From NCBI RefSeq assembly GCF_008728515.1, contig NC_044978.1, positions 3,181,771-3,245,770 of the forward strand: a stretch of DNA of 64,000 nucleotides, given 5' to 3'. The stretch comes from Papio anubis (lineage: Eukaryota > Chordata > Mammalia > Primates > Cercopithecidae). The notes below the pieces were generated by a model that worked only from the letters and a program-made list of their open reading frames with translations, was not told the DNA's origin and did no database searches. Made by a program: the position numbers and the translations under genes. How positions within the stretch are numbered: the stretch's first letter is position 1; each line of letters begins with the position of its first letter. This document shows, in pieces, positions 1 through 12,600 of the stretch.

Positions 1-210
1 CCTCCAAGTTCAAGAGATCCTCCTGCCTCAGCCTCCCAAGTAGCCAGTATTACAGGTGTGCACCACCACGCCCAGCTAATTTTTGTATTTTTAGTAGAGA
101 CAAGTTCTTGCCATGTTGGCCAGGCTGGTCTCGAACTCCTGACCTCAAATGATCTGTCCACCTTGGCTTCCCAAAGTGTTGGAATTACAGGCGTGAACAC
201 CTGTGCCCAG
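1..210 (-). mobile_element. Alu (partial, antisense)
   Basis: Reverse-complement Alu text ('CCTCAGCCTCCCAAGTAG', 'TTTTTAGTAGAGACA', 'CCAAAGTGTTGGAATTACAG') running to the Alu 5' end near 210. The poly(A) end lies outside the window. Moderately diverged, AluS/J grade. Confidence 0.95.
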
Positions 211-863
211 TACAGAATTTTTATTTAAATGGACTTGCCGTCTGTTTTTTGACCTCTATGGAAAAATAGCCCTGGCATCATTTCTCAGTTAAAAGATTCT
301 CCCAAATGCATTTGTGGGTCCTGGTTTGCTTTTAGCCTTCTATTAATGTTTTTACTTGCCTCTTTATTCTTAGGGCTGCTTGATGTTAGAGTGTCTCAGA
401 CGTCCATGTTCCTCTTATCACAGTGCTTGGCACACTGCTGGTACCGAGGAACTGCCTGCTCAGGGGCTGTTCATCTTTTCATCGATCCTGTACATGTTTG
501 TCACATGATGCTCTTCTTCTGATTGTGGCCCAGCTGAAGGTGTTCACATATTTAAGTGAAAAAAGTTGGGTTTGTCATGTAAATACCAAGTTAGTTTGTT
601 GGTTGAGGCAACAAAATGGAAATTAGTTATTTTTTTAAGGATCTAAAACATTTTAAAAGGAAGTGTTTTTTCTTAATAGCGTGGTGAGCTCATTTAGAAA
701 ATGGAAACTGATTAGGAAAGTATGAACATGAGTAATATCGTATTTGGTTTTAATTGGCTGAATGTTGATTTCAAAAAGAAGTCACATGAAGTATCATATC
801 TACAAAGTATCAAGTGTAGAGTTTAAGGTCAGTGATTTTTAAAGTAAGTGTTCTACGGTCTAC

Positions 864-1150
864 GGCCGGGCGCCGTGGTTCGGGCCTGTAATCCCAGCAC
901 TTTGGGAGGTGGAGGCGGGCGGATCATCTGAGGTCAGGAGTTCAAGATCAGCCTGGCCAACATGGTGAAACCCTGTCTCTACTAAAAATACAAAATTAGC
1001 TGGGCTTAGTGACGCACACCTGTAGTCCTAGCTGCTCCAGAGGCTGAGGCAGGAGAATTGCTTGAACCTGGGAGCCTGGGGTTGCAGTGAGCTGAGATCA
1101 TGCCGCTGCCCTCCAGCCTGGGGGACAAGAGTGAAACTCCTTCTCAAAAA
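864..1150 (+). mobile_element. Alu, AluS-like
   Basis: Full-length sense Alu starting GGCCGGGCGCCGTGG and ending in a short A tail. Both monomers are present. 'CCAACATGGTGAAACC' points to AluS. About 10 percent scattered changes. Confidence 0.95.
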
Positions 1151-1926
1151 CATACGTGTGTGTGCACTTTATATATGGTATATGTTAAAAATTATTTTAG
1201 CATGTTTTAAAAATCTGCTTTTGTCATTTGACTTCCACCAGAATATAAGGCTGAAACTTGACTCTGTCCATGTCTGTATTGCTTGCTTAGGAACTGACTG
1301 GCATCTAGGCATCCAGCCAATACTGGTTGAATGTGTAAAATTAAAAATTGAAATAGATTATAACAAAATATTGAAGGGAAACACTTATCTAACTAACTGT
1401 TGTTGGGAAAGCCCTTTTGAATTTGTCCTTTTTAATACAGTTAAGGCTGCTCTTCCACTGGAGACGCCCTGTCTCCCATACCTTCCAAAATTACAAGAAT
1501 AGGAACAACAGAACAGTTAAGTAGCAATGCGGATTCCTTTCTTCCCTGGGAGCAGCCTCCTTTGTGAGATTGAGAATCTAGATTCTGAGACTTTCCAGGT
1601 GAATATGCCTGAGTTACAGGTTGTGTCCTTGCGCTGTTGAGTAGTGATATTACTTGTATCATCCTCTGGATTGTAAAGTATTTCTTGTGTTTTAAGTATA
1701 AAAGATGAGTATCCATTGACATTGCACATTATTCAGCAAAAACTTGAACTCTAAAAAAATTCAGATTAGTAGGATCTATTTTTGTTAGTATCATTTCATT
1801 ATTGATGAATTTCTTAAAACTGAAGAAAATAGTTACTTCTAGAGATTCACAGATTATTTTTGAAACTGTTGGTTTTCTGGGTTAAATTGAGCGCACCCAA
1901 CTATCCTTTGAAAAAGCTGTTTTGTG

Positions 1927-2213
1927 TTTTTGTTTTGAGACGGAGTCTCGCTCTGTTGCCCAGGCTGGAGTACAGTGACACGATCTTGGCTCCCTGCAAC
2001 CTCTGCCTCCTGGGTTCAAGTGATTCTTCTGCTTCAACCTCCCAAGTAGGGATTACAGGCACCCGCCATCATGCCCGGCTAAATTTTGTATTTTTGTAGA
2101 GGCAGGGTTTCACCATGTTGGCCAGCTGATCATGAACTCCTGACCTCAGGTGATCCGCCTGCCTCAGCCTCCCAGTGCTGGGATTACTGGTGTGAACCAC
2201 TGTACCCTGCCTG
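1927..2213 (-). mobile_element. Alu (antisense)
   Basis: Begins with a T-rich tail and 'GAGACGGAGTCTCGCTCTG' and continues through both monomers. It has several small deletions (missing bases near 2048 and 2125), consistent with an older AluS. Confidence 0.95.
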
Positions 2214-2619
2214 TTTTGTATTTTAAGTGTCTTGGTTACTTCTGTGGATAGATGCAATTTACTTACAACCAAACCCTTTCTTTTAAAGCCTGGTTGAATA
2301 ATGCGGGGGGAAATTTAGTGGCCAGACTATTTTAAGAAAAATAATATGTATGTAAACTAAAAGTAGTTTTCTTATTGTAGTAACTACATCTAAGTAAAAG
2401 TTTTTTAAACTCATTTGTTCCTTGTCTACTTTTCTTGCTACTTAGGAACTCTGATTCTAAACCGTCCACTCATATAAATAGAAAATTAGCAGTAGCTAGT
2501 TCAGTTAACTCCATTCTTCTAATTTAAAAGTAACTCTTTAGGATGATTAAAGGAAGGAAAGGAAATCGTTCTGGAAACTGTTGGCTATGTATTTGGGTAG
2601 AAATCAGCTCATAGCAAGT
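2214..2619. other. intronic sequence, nothing recognised
   Basis: AT-rich unique sequence between an Alu and the minisatellite. I see no conserved element, gene or clear repeat. Confidence 0.5.
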
Positions 2620-3622
2620 TGCGTTTGAGATAGATTGAGCGTTATGAGAAATGAGGAGACGGCGGTTGGGTTAGATGAGAGGTAGGTTGAGTTTGGGAGA
2701 GGTTGAGTGTTGTGAGGAATTGGAAGATGGCGGTTGGGTTAGATGAGAGGTAGGTTGAGTTTGGGAGAGGTTGAGTGTTGTGAGGAATTGGAAGATGGAG
2801 GTTGGGTTAGATGAGAGGTGGGTTGAGTTTGGGAGAGGTTGAGATTTGTGAGGAAGTGGAAGATGGAGGTTGCGTTAGATGAGAGGCAGGTTGAGTTTGG
2901 GAGAGGTTGAGTGTTGTGAGGAATTGGAAGATGGTGGTTAGCTTAAATGTGCAGGAGAGGCGGGGTTGAGCCTGTGGGGAGAGGCCGGGGAGTGTCAGGA
3001 TGGAACTGGGAAGATGGTGGTTAGCCTAAATGAGAGGCAGGCTGAGTCAGGAGAGGTTGAGTGGCCAGGAGGAATTGGAAGATGGCAGTTGGGTTAGATG
3101 GAGAGGGGGTAGGTTGGAGTTTGGGGAGGAGGCTGAAAGAGAATTGGAAGATGAAGAAGGGAAGGAGGAAGATGGAGTGCCAGGAAGGAGGCTGAGTGGA
3201 GGAATTGGAAGATGGTGGAAGAAGGAATGGAGGGGTGGAAATGGAGAGGCTGGAGTGCCAGTGGAAGATGGAGGTTGGAGGGAAGATGGAGGTTAGATGG
3301 GGAGGGTGGGTGAAGAATTGGAAGATGGCGGTTGGGTTACATGAGGGGCAGGTTGAGTTTGGGAGAGGGTGAGTTTTGTGAGGAATTGGAAGATGGAGGT
3401 TGGGTTAGATGAGGGGCAGGTTGAGTTTGGGAGAGGTTGAGGGTTGTGAGAAATTGGAAGATGGCGGTTGGGTTAGATGAGAGGCGGGTTAAGTTTGGGA
3501 GAGGTTGAGTGTTATAAGGAGTGGGAGATGGTGGTTAGATGAGAGGCCAGTTGAGTCTGGGAGAGGTTGAATCTTGTGAGGAATGCGGAGATGGCTGTTC
3601 GGTTAGATGAAATAGATGAGAA
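2620..3622. repeat. 68-bp G/A-rich minisatellite, about 14 copies
   Basis: Tandem units whose 'GGTTGGGTTAGATGAGAGG' start recurs at 2664, 2732 and 2800, giving an exact 68-bp period. Each unit contains GTTTGGGAGAGGTTGAG and GAATTGGAAGATGG blocks and is almost free of C on the + strand. The first and last units are regular. The middle (about 3030-3310) has lost register and contains extra G and A bases. The open frame at 3030-3296 is only a translation of that part and is not a gene. Confidence 0.95.
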
Positions 3623-3734
3623 ACTCAAGTGGGAGGTGTAGGTAACTAGAGCTGGAATTGAAGTGAAAGGAAATGAAGCAATATTGTGAAGGAAATATTA
3701 AGTATTGTGAAGGAAATTACAGGAAATGGCATTT

Positions 3735-4190
3735 AGCCTTTTGTTGGGAAACAAACCATCCCAAAACCTCATAGCTTAGAACAGCCTCCAGTTATTTGGG
3801 TCACCGTTCTGTGGGTGGGCGATTTGGGCTGGGCTCAGCTGGGTGTTTCCTTGGCTGTTTTCCACGGGCTGACTCATGTGTGATCAGTTGCTGTTGAGCT
3901 CGAGGGCCCTGCTCCTGGGAGGTGGCTGGGTGTTGGCTGCAGGCAGCAGCTCCTAGGCCCTGTGTCTGTCGTCATCCCACAGCCTGTCCTGGACCCGTTC
4001 ACATGGTGGTCTCGGGGTTCTGGGAGCTAGAGGAAAGCAGCAAGTCCTCTGGGCCAAGGCTGAGAGCTCCTCCCCTGTCATCTCCCACGTGCTGTGACAC
4101 AGTTCGTTCATCCAGCCACAGGTAGGGAGGTAGGTAGGCTGACCTTGCTGAGAGGAGCTGCCGAGTCCTGTGTTCATGTTCCTTCTGCCA
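3735..4190. repeat. old interspersed repeat, family not assigned
   Basis: Text such as 'CAAACCATCCCAAAACCTCA', 'GGCTGGGCTCAGCTGGG' and 'CACATGGTGGTCTCGGGGTT' resembles a widely dispersed old mammalian repeat, probably LTR- or DNA-transposon-derived. A related stretch appears at 60400-60790. I cannot name the family safely. Confidence 0.4.
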
Positions 4191-5315
4191 GAGGCACTTT
4201 TACCGGATCTTCCCTTCTGAATGTTAAGTGTGCATTACTATATAAAGGCTTTTGAAAATTGTGAAAATATCGATAGGGTCTTAAAACTTTTCTGTCTTAC
4301 GTAGTCAGCGATACTTTAAATTTTGTCATACTGTTCAAACATGTAATGGCATTACAGGCTACCTTCAAGTTATTTTTAGCACATTTCCATTTAAACTAGA
4401 ACCTAAGCAGAGATACCAGGGGGATGCTTGAAGTCTGAAGATATCAAAGCAATGCCCCTCCATTTTCTCCCTACTTCATTTTCTATCACAAAGATCTCTG
4501 AAGTTTCTTACCCCCAAGGGAAGTGGAGAATTCTAGTTATTGTGCTTCTAAAGTGAAAGGCGGAGAGATGGAGTGTCTGGTAAAGGGCAGCAAGGGGTTC
4601 TTCACAATAGACTTTGGCCTGCAGATGTTCGTTTTTCTCATTAGCACCACTTCCTGCTAATTAATTTGTCACAAACTATCTCATCGATTTATTGCGGTCC
4701 TGTAGAGAGTGGAATACTTGGGGAAATGGAATTGGAAGTCCATGGAAGACTTTGGGGTGTGTGGAAATAGACACTGAAATGAGGAGAGAATATAGGAGTG
4801 TTGATTTGGTATCTTTAGGTTTCATGCAGTCCTCTGACATCTCTGCTTAAGTTTCAGCTTAAATGGAAATGTTTTCAAAATAACCTAAGATGTATTTTAA
4901 CACCACTTAGTATTATGCTAAATTTAGCTTATATTAGAGTTGTTATGGGACATATGTGCAACAGTTAATAGGAAAGTACTCTGGTAAGTTGAAATAGAAA
5001 TCTTAGGATTTGAAACAGAAACTTGTAACTGCATTGACTCACTAAGCGGTTTGACAGTATTTCATATGTTTGGAAATTTCGGGAGTGGATGTCTTTGATG
5101 AACACATTGACATATACATGGGGAGAAAAAAAACAAACTTGTGGCCTTCTTTAACAGAGATTTTTAGAGAAGTAATAAGTCCCAGCTGCCATTCTTCTCC
5201 CCAGAGAGATTAGAAAAAGAACCACATAAAAATAATCATTATTATAAGTACACCATAAAGCATACGTGTTTATTGCTTGTAGAAAGGTTCAGTGATCATT
5301 AAAAATCAAAACGAA
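4191..5315. other. intronic sequence, nothing recognised
   Basis: Unique-looking intron, about 60 percent A+T, with no splice-flanked open frame and no repeat that I can identify. Confidence 0.5.
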
Positions 5316-5328
5316 TGGCCTTGTTTCT

Positions 5329-5659
5329 GTTTTTTTATATTTTATTTTGTTTTTATTTAGAAATGGGATCTCACTTTCTCAGGCTGGAGTGCAGTGGCCT
5401 AAGCAGGGCTTCCTGCAGCCTTGAACTCCTGGGCTCAAGCAGTCTTCCCACTACAGCCTCCTGAGTAGCAGCTGGGACTACAGGCACATGCCACCATGCC
5501 TGGCTAATTTTTTTAATTTATTTTGTAGAGTTGGGGTCTTGCTATGTTGCCTAGGCTGGTCTCGAACTCGTTGGTTCAAGTGATCCATCCTGCCACCTTG
5601 GCCTCCCAGAGCGCTGGCATTACAGATGTGAACCATCATGCCCATCATGCCTGGCTCAG
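5329..5659 (-). mobile_element. AluJ-like (antisense) with 13-bp target-site duplication
   Basis: Old Alu ('CTTGAACTCCTGGGCTCAAG' is typical of AluJ). It is flanked by TGGCCTTGTTTCT at 5316-5328 and again at 5660-5672, a perfect duplication for an old insertion. The 3' tail is a T-rich, decayed A tail. Confidence 0.92.
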
Positions 5660-6468
5660 TGGCCTTGTTTCTAACAAAAAATTTTCTCATGACATGAAAT
5701 GAAGATTCTGTAGCAAGTTAGTTGACAAACTTTGTTAGAAACCTAATATAGAGATGGTGACTTAAAATTTGATATTCTCATAAACAGTAAATCTTGAATA
5801 TAGTGTATAGAAGATCATGTTAGCTAAGAGAATAAAAGTCTTACATTGTTTGTTTTGGCGTTAAAGATGAAGCTGCATTAGAGGCACCCAATCAGCGCGG
5901 TGTACTCTGTATAAACTAAAACAAAACACAACAGTGATTATGTCCCAGAGTAGACCATGAAACCACTTATTAGAAATATTCCAAAGTTTAGTGTTTTTAG
6001 ATACAGGTGCTTATATGTGAAAGGTGAACTGATTTTTGCAGTTTATATTAACACAATTGTGCAAATTCTGCCACTTTTTACTGTTACTTGTTATTTTTTA
6101 AATCAAAGGGGTTTAACAGGTCAAAGCAGCATTGCTCAATAGTACTGTCTATATATGTAATGTTACGTATTTTAGTAGCCACAATAAAAAAGAATATAAT
6201 AGGCGAAATTAATTTTAATAATATGTTTTATTTAGTCCAACATATCAAAAAGTACAATTACAGCGTGTGATTAGCATAAATAAGTATTAATGAGACCTTC
6301 AACATTTGTTTTTTCCTGTGAAGTCTTTAAATTGGTGTATATTCCACACTTACAGCAAATTTCAATTTCTCCTAGCCCCATTTCAAATGCGGGTTTAGAG
6401 ACTTATGTAGAGTTCAACTGCCTTAAAGATATTTGTGACTTTACATTGGGATAGTGGGCTACTAGATT

Positions 6469-6782
6469 TTTTTTTTTTTTTTTTTTTTTGAGGTGGAGTC
6501 TCACTCCGTCCCCCAGGCTGGAGTGCAGTAGCGTGATCTCCGCTCACTGCAACTCCTGGGTTCGAGAGATTCTCCTTCTAGGTTCAAGCGATTCTCCTGC
6601 TTCAGCCTCCCAAGTAGCTGGGATTACAGGTGTGAGCCACTACGCCCAGACAAATTTTTGTATCTGTATTAGAGACGGAGTTTTACCACGTTGGTCAGGC
6701 TGGTCACAAACTCCGGACTGCAAATGATCCACCCACCTCGGCCTCCAGGTGCTGGATTACAGGCGTGAGTCACCATACAGGC
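6469..6782 (-). mobile_element. Alu (antisense) with a small internal duplication
   Basis: Long T run, then 'GAGGTGGAGTCTCACTCCG' and the full antisense Alu. Near 6560-6600 the piece 'GGTTCGAGAGATTCTCCTTC' is followed by a second 'GGTTCAAGCGATTCTCCTGC', a local duplication. Short flanking repeats (TAGATTTT) fit a target-site duplication. Confidence 0.93.
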
Positions 6783-9459
6783 TGTTAGATTTTCTTCTGT
6801 GAATGGCATACATGAAATAATTGACTTAGAACTACTTCTCTGATCATTCACTTTGATTAGTTATAATTTTTTGCAAATCACCTATGCTGGAATCTTTTGG
6901 GGTTGGTGGGAATGGTTTTGTTTCTGATTGTTTTTACTTCCTCAGCTGTTCTAAAATTACCAGCCTTCTAATGAATAGTAAAATTGAAATTACTGCTTCA
7001 TGCCTAACAAGTATAATTTATCTCCATAGTCTCAAGTATTTGCTCTTCTTTTAAAATGTTTCTTTTTAGAGAAATACAGCTTTGAATTCTACATTTTTCT
7101 GTAACGCAATGCAGTGATATGTGTTTTGTTTATTTATAGCTATCCTATAGAGCTAGGGAAGATGTAATTGAATAGTAACTGAGGAAGGGGCTACTAAAAC
7201 CTGAGAAGAAATGATAGGAAAGTTACTCTTTCCCTTCATTTGGGTCATGGGAAAAAGTAGGTATGAGATCTTCTAATGGGCTTGTGAGTGCGGTAGTCTT
7301 TTTAAAGAGTCACATGGTGCCTTAATTCTCCTGTAGATGTCTTGAGATCACCACCAACAAAGCAAGGCTCAGTCGCCCAGGTGAGGGGATGTGTGGAGTG
7401 TGATCCTGTGGCGGGTGTGTGCGCCCTTGTGGGAAAGGAGGTGGAAGAGTTAAGTAGTTCTGCCTGTTGAATTAGCCTGGTGTGGGTGGGTGCCAGATAC
7501 CCTGGGCTAAGGGCATTCAATGAGGACATTAAAAGCCTATTATGCTGGTGTTGCTGAAAATTTATTTGTTGAAGAGGCTGGTGGCCTAGATCCTGGCATG
7601 GCTTTAAAAATATTACAGTGAAGCAATTCTCGTGATGTTAAGCGAGTGTCTGAGCTCATTTTGCGATCTTTTGACTTGGACTCTCTCTTGCTTTGTGTTA
7701 ATTAATGTGGAAAAACAGCCCAGAAGTTAATTTCAAATCAGAACTTTGTTTTCAATTAAAAATTGTCCATGATAGGTCATTGGATGTGAATGCAAAAAGG
7801 AAAAAAAAAAAGTCCAGTGATAGCTTTTGTAAAATTCTGAGTAAATCATACATCTTTTTGAGGATAAACATTTGTTATTGAAGTTGCCTCATTTAAATAG
7901 TTTTTTGGGGGGCATAATTTGGATTGGTAGCATAAATCTAATTTGATTTGACGTACAAGATACAAATCTTCTTTATGTGAAAGTATATGACATCTTAAAG
8001 TGATACTTTGCAGAGTGATTTTCCAAAAGATGTATTTAGACCAGATCTGTCATTTCCAAGTTAAGTGAAGTCTTTATTGATTAACTGTAAAGTTCCTGTG
8101 GGCTTCCAAAATTGCTCACAAGTATGATTAATTCAAAACCCATACTTTTCACACTTCTTTTTGAAAAGTAGTTGCTTTCTGTAAACTTGACCTTTCTGTT
8201 GTTTCAATGGCCTGTTTATTCTTTTCAGAGTTAAAAAGGTCATTTTCAGGTTTATGGAATTTTCCATGTAAATTTCAGGATCTGCATGCTGGGGTGACTT
8301 TCTGCTTTATATTTATCGTGATACTTTTCGTGTCATTGGGTTTAAATGAATACAGACTATTAAAACCTGCCATGCCGCATTGTCGCTGCTGCCTTTGTGT
8401 CTCACAACTACACCTGTTTCATTTGGGCTTCATCAGTTTCACATCAAGAGTTGTGACTGAAGCTTAAGTAAATATGTTTATTTTGTGCTGGCTGCCGGCT
8501 GGAAAGTCTGCTGTAGCAGCTGAAGGGTGGTTTTTTTTTTCCTCGGGGGTGGGGGGAACTCTTGCTGGGTGAACCATCACTGTGACAGGTAAATGGAATT
8601 CGTCAATAAAGCTTGAATTCCGTCCCCCTTCATTTCTTCAGAGCTGTTGAATGTAGGGATTGTCTTGCTTGGAACGCTATTGATTAGGTCACAGCCTGGT
8701 CTGCAGAAAACGGAGCTGCCCAGGGGCCATCTCACTGCAGGGGATTTGCTAAAGCCCCTGTGAAAGGACCACGTGGGGTCTCGCGATTACCTTATGAACG
8801 GGAATCAGTTCAGGGAGCAGATACATATTAAGGACCTATTAACTTCTACAGGCTTCTCTTTGACGTGAAAAGCACTGGAGAGTGAAGGAATAATGAAAGG
8901 AAATTATTGCCAAAGCCACTGGAGGTGCATCTTGCCATATCTCTGTGGGTGCCTCTGTTGAGTTGCAAATTTATTTCCTGCTGGGGCATCTGCTTAGCTT
9001 TAGAAGTCCCGTTTAAGGTCATGAAAAGGGAATTTGGAAGTGATTACATAGTGTTGGTTTTTTATTTTTTATTTTTGTTTTTTTAGCTTTGAGACTTCAT
9101 AGCATTTGGACAGAATTAGCGAACTCCCCTCATTAAAAAAATGATCTTTATTTCCAATAAAAAAGCAGTATATAATCATTGTAGAAGCCTGGGAAAATGT
9201 AGACTACTGGAAAGCAGAAAATACAACTAAAATTTTACTGCCTAGAACACTGGTGAACTTTTTCCCTAATTCATGTGTGCTTACACAAACATACCTTTCC
9301 AGTGCCGGGTACTGGATTTGTAAAAATGGTGAACATAAAACATGTACTGAACGTGTTGTTTTGTTGACTACCTTTTGCTGTATCCAGAACATTTTCTGGT
9401 TGGTAAGTATTCTTAAAGAATGTGATTTTTGGTAGTAGGGAGTGCCGGCACAGAGGCAA
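6783..9459. other. intronic sequence, little recognised
   Basis: AT-rich intron. There is a T/A-rich patch near 9055-9085, and 9118-9430 may be an old LINE remnant. Open frames at 7302-7529 and 8207-8467 lack splice sites or protein similarity that I recognise. Confidence 0.45.
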
Positions 9460-9690
9460 ACTAATAGAAGTTGAGCATCTTTATCTGAAATACTTGGGAC
9501 TAGAAGTGTTTTGGATTTCTTTGAATTTTGAGAGATTTGCATTATACCAGCTGACATCCCAAATCCAGAAATCTGAAATCCACAGTGCCCAGCTCACCAT
9601 GTTGGTGCTCCAAAGTTTCAGATTTTGGAGCATTTCGGATTTTTTGATTTGGGGCAGTCATCCTGTTTGTATAGTAATACTCAGTTTTTG
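9460..9690. repeat. old repeat rich in AAATCC/GGATTT inverted motifs
   Basis: Contains 'TTGAGCATCTTTATCTGAAA', 'CCCAAATCCAGAAATCTGAA' and, in reverse, 'CAGATTTTGGAGCATTTCGG'. It resembles a common interspersed repeat of DNA-transposon type with short inverted modules. I do not name the family. Confidence 0.5.
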
Positions 9691-12600
9691 AACATGTAAG
9701 TTCCTTGTTTGTGTGTATCTCTTTTGCCTTAGCATAAATAACAGGAAGTGAAATTGCTGAGTGAAAGGTAATGAAATTTAAAAAGCTTTTTTTTTTTTTA
9801 ATGAGAAATAGACATCCCATCAGCGGTTTGTGAGTGCCCATTTCTCTGCGTTCTTGCTGCCAGTGAATATTTGGATTTAGAAACAAAAATCAAAATGGTG
9901 GCAGATTTATAAGTGAAAAAATAACTACTTCAGTTAGGGAACCATCATAATGGAAACAGTGGTTGTTAGTTTTGTGGCTGTAGTTCTGGTTGTGTGTTTA
10001 AAAATTCTGATTTTTATAAGCAACTTTTTAGGATCATATTCTTTGATTTAACTCACCTTTTCTAGATCTTTGTCCCCAATGCATATTGAGGCTTATTTCT
10101 TTACATTAATTAGTTTTTTAAAAAGTGTCTCTTGTATGCCAGATAAAGGTTAATGGGGGATGGACAGACTGTAAAATATGCTTTCACTTTTCATTGGCTA
10201 GATGCTACTTACTCCATAAAATCATAAGTAGTTGAATTTTTCATTTTAGCTGCTATCAGGCTTGTCAAATTAAAAATTGTAATTTTGCTGTTGAAATCAA
10301 GAATATAAGTTCTCTTTTCCTTCCCAAGTGTCCCTATGAATTAATTCACTCACCTGTGTCCATAGTGTATAATCAGCAGTGTAGTGATTGGATCCAAACA
10401 GATAGACAGTTTCATGGGATCATCTGAGAACAGATTATCAAGGATGTGATACTAAGCAATAAGCAGTTCCTTGGCAGCTATTAATTCATGTTAAGAACTT
10501 GGAAAAGAGTATGAGACAGGTAAAAGGCACAGGGTTCTGTTCACAATTCAGTTGGGAAAAGAACAGCTTAAAAAACAAAGGTCTAAGTAAACCAGTTTAA
10601 AGTTGCCGACTTTAGGCAATAGATTCTATAATTAAATATTAAAATAAGATGTGTATTGGGACAGAGGGTTGCATTTCAACAGATCAGGCCCAAATGTTAC
10701 GAGATTACGATATTGATTTAATTATGCCGAGGTGCTTTCATTGAGCCCTTGGAAAAAAGAACACTCATTCAAAAATTGACAAATATTTTATTCTTCGTTA
10801 GCTTCGTGTTGCATACTTACATAATTCTGGTAACTCATAAAAACTGCAGTATAGAGTCTGATTTACCAATAAAATGGTGAATGTGGAGGAAGAATGCAGA
10901 ATTTGTGGCGGGGGGGGGGGGAGATGAAAATTCACAAGTAATTATGGTGCACAAACTTTCTGCCTCCTGCACTGTGGGGAATTCTTCTGAAGGCAGCGGT
11001 ACCAAATGGATGCATCTTTAATCATCTGGAAGGAAGAAATCCATTATTTTTCTAAAGCAGACAGTAGTTGTCTGTCTGATTGGAACAGTTGGTTGATTAC
11101 AGCTCTTCAGGCCTTTATTTGCCTGCTGCCCACAGATATCTGAGTTCCAGCTTCCAGGATTGTCATAAGTGAGTCAGAGTCCAAGAATTTAGAGTAGGAA
11201 CCCGAGGTTGATGAATTTACTTTGGTGTAGAGAGTTTAACTGCGGGAAGTAGATTTCCTTATAGAAATTCTCACAACCGGTGTGCTTAGAGCTTGCTGGC
11301 TGCTTAGAGACGGACTCATCTACATATGCCACCTACCAAATAGAGCAAACCTCCGGACCTGCCAGTATTCTCTTTTTTAGTAGAGAGAACATTGCTCGCC
11401 TCAGTTGAAGGGAATAGGAGTCTCTTACAGATGCCTTGACTGTCTTTTCAGTAGCCAAATGTACGTTGGTTTCATAGAAATCAGCGTTATGTTTTAATTG
11501 TAGAATACCATCTATAGAAGGCATTATGCAGGTCGAAAATAACCACTGGGTAAGTGCTTCGAAAAGTTAAAGGAACCTCTGAGATGTGTTCAAAGGAAAA
11601 GTTAACCAAAGTCAGAAAATACCGACTGTGTGATTCTTACCTGAGGAATGTAATCAGAAACACTAAAGCAACCCCAGGCCACATATGCTGGTTGGAAACT
11701 CTGCTGTGAATTTTAGAAAATCTTAGTGAAGATGTTTCATTTGAGCTAGGAATTTTTAACCTTCATATATTTTATGGTGTTACTGAAAAACAGAGGAGTT
11801 TGGCTGAGTTGCTCTCATTGTAGTGGTGGTTTAACGTTCTCTGCAGTTCCGTATCCTATCAGCTATTTGAAATTTTATTTAAGGACGTAGAAATGCTTCA
11901 TTACAGCTGATTCATTCGTGAAATGTAAGGCTTATTCTTCCTTTCCCTGGGAGAAGAGCCTTTGCCTTTCTGGAATGCTTTGTTTGATCTCAGTGCAGTG
12001 CCCTTGGAGTGCCCTTCCTGTCATGAAAGAAAGGTGAGGTGAATCAAAGTAACGCCAGATAAGGCAGGAATGTGCGCTCCTGGTTACTCCTGTGTCATTC
12101 CGGCTTTGAGACTGTGGCTGTATACTTTACCTTTCTTGCCCAAGGGATTAGCGAGGGCGCTGGCTGACTTTCTTCCCTTTAGATAATGTTTCATGCACAG
12201 ATCAGACTTGCCTGCTTCCTTCCTGAATTCATGACTTGGTTGTGGGCATAAAAGGAGTTGCCGAAATAAGAAGAGATGAACATTTCCAGTTAGTCAAAAC
12301 TAAACAGAATAGCAAATGAAAACCACACCTCCTCCGTTTAATATGTTACACCCTATCCAGAGGTGACCCTTTTTGTTTACATTTGTTAAATTTAAACAAG
12401 TGTTACCCTGTTTGTATTCCGTGTCTGAAGGTGTTTCACTGCTGCGTTAATACTGGTGGGGTAAAGGGAGTTTGGGGTGTTTTTGTTTGTTTGTTTTTTC
12501 CTGTTATCCCCCAAGTTAGTGATTAACATCCAGTCATTCACTTGTGAGAGGAATGTTGGTTTTTTTAGAAAATACATGGTAATTATTTAAAGTGTCCTAA

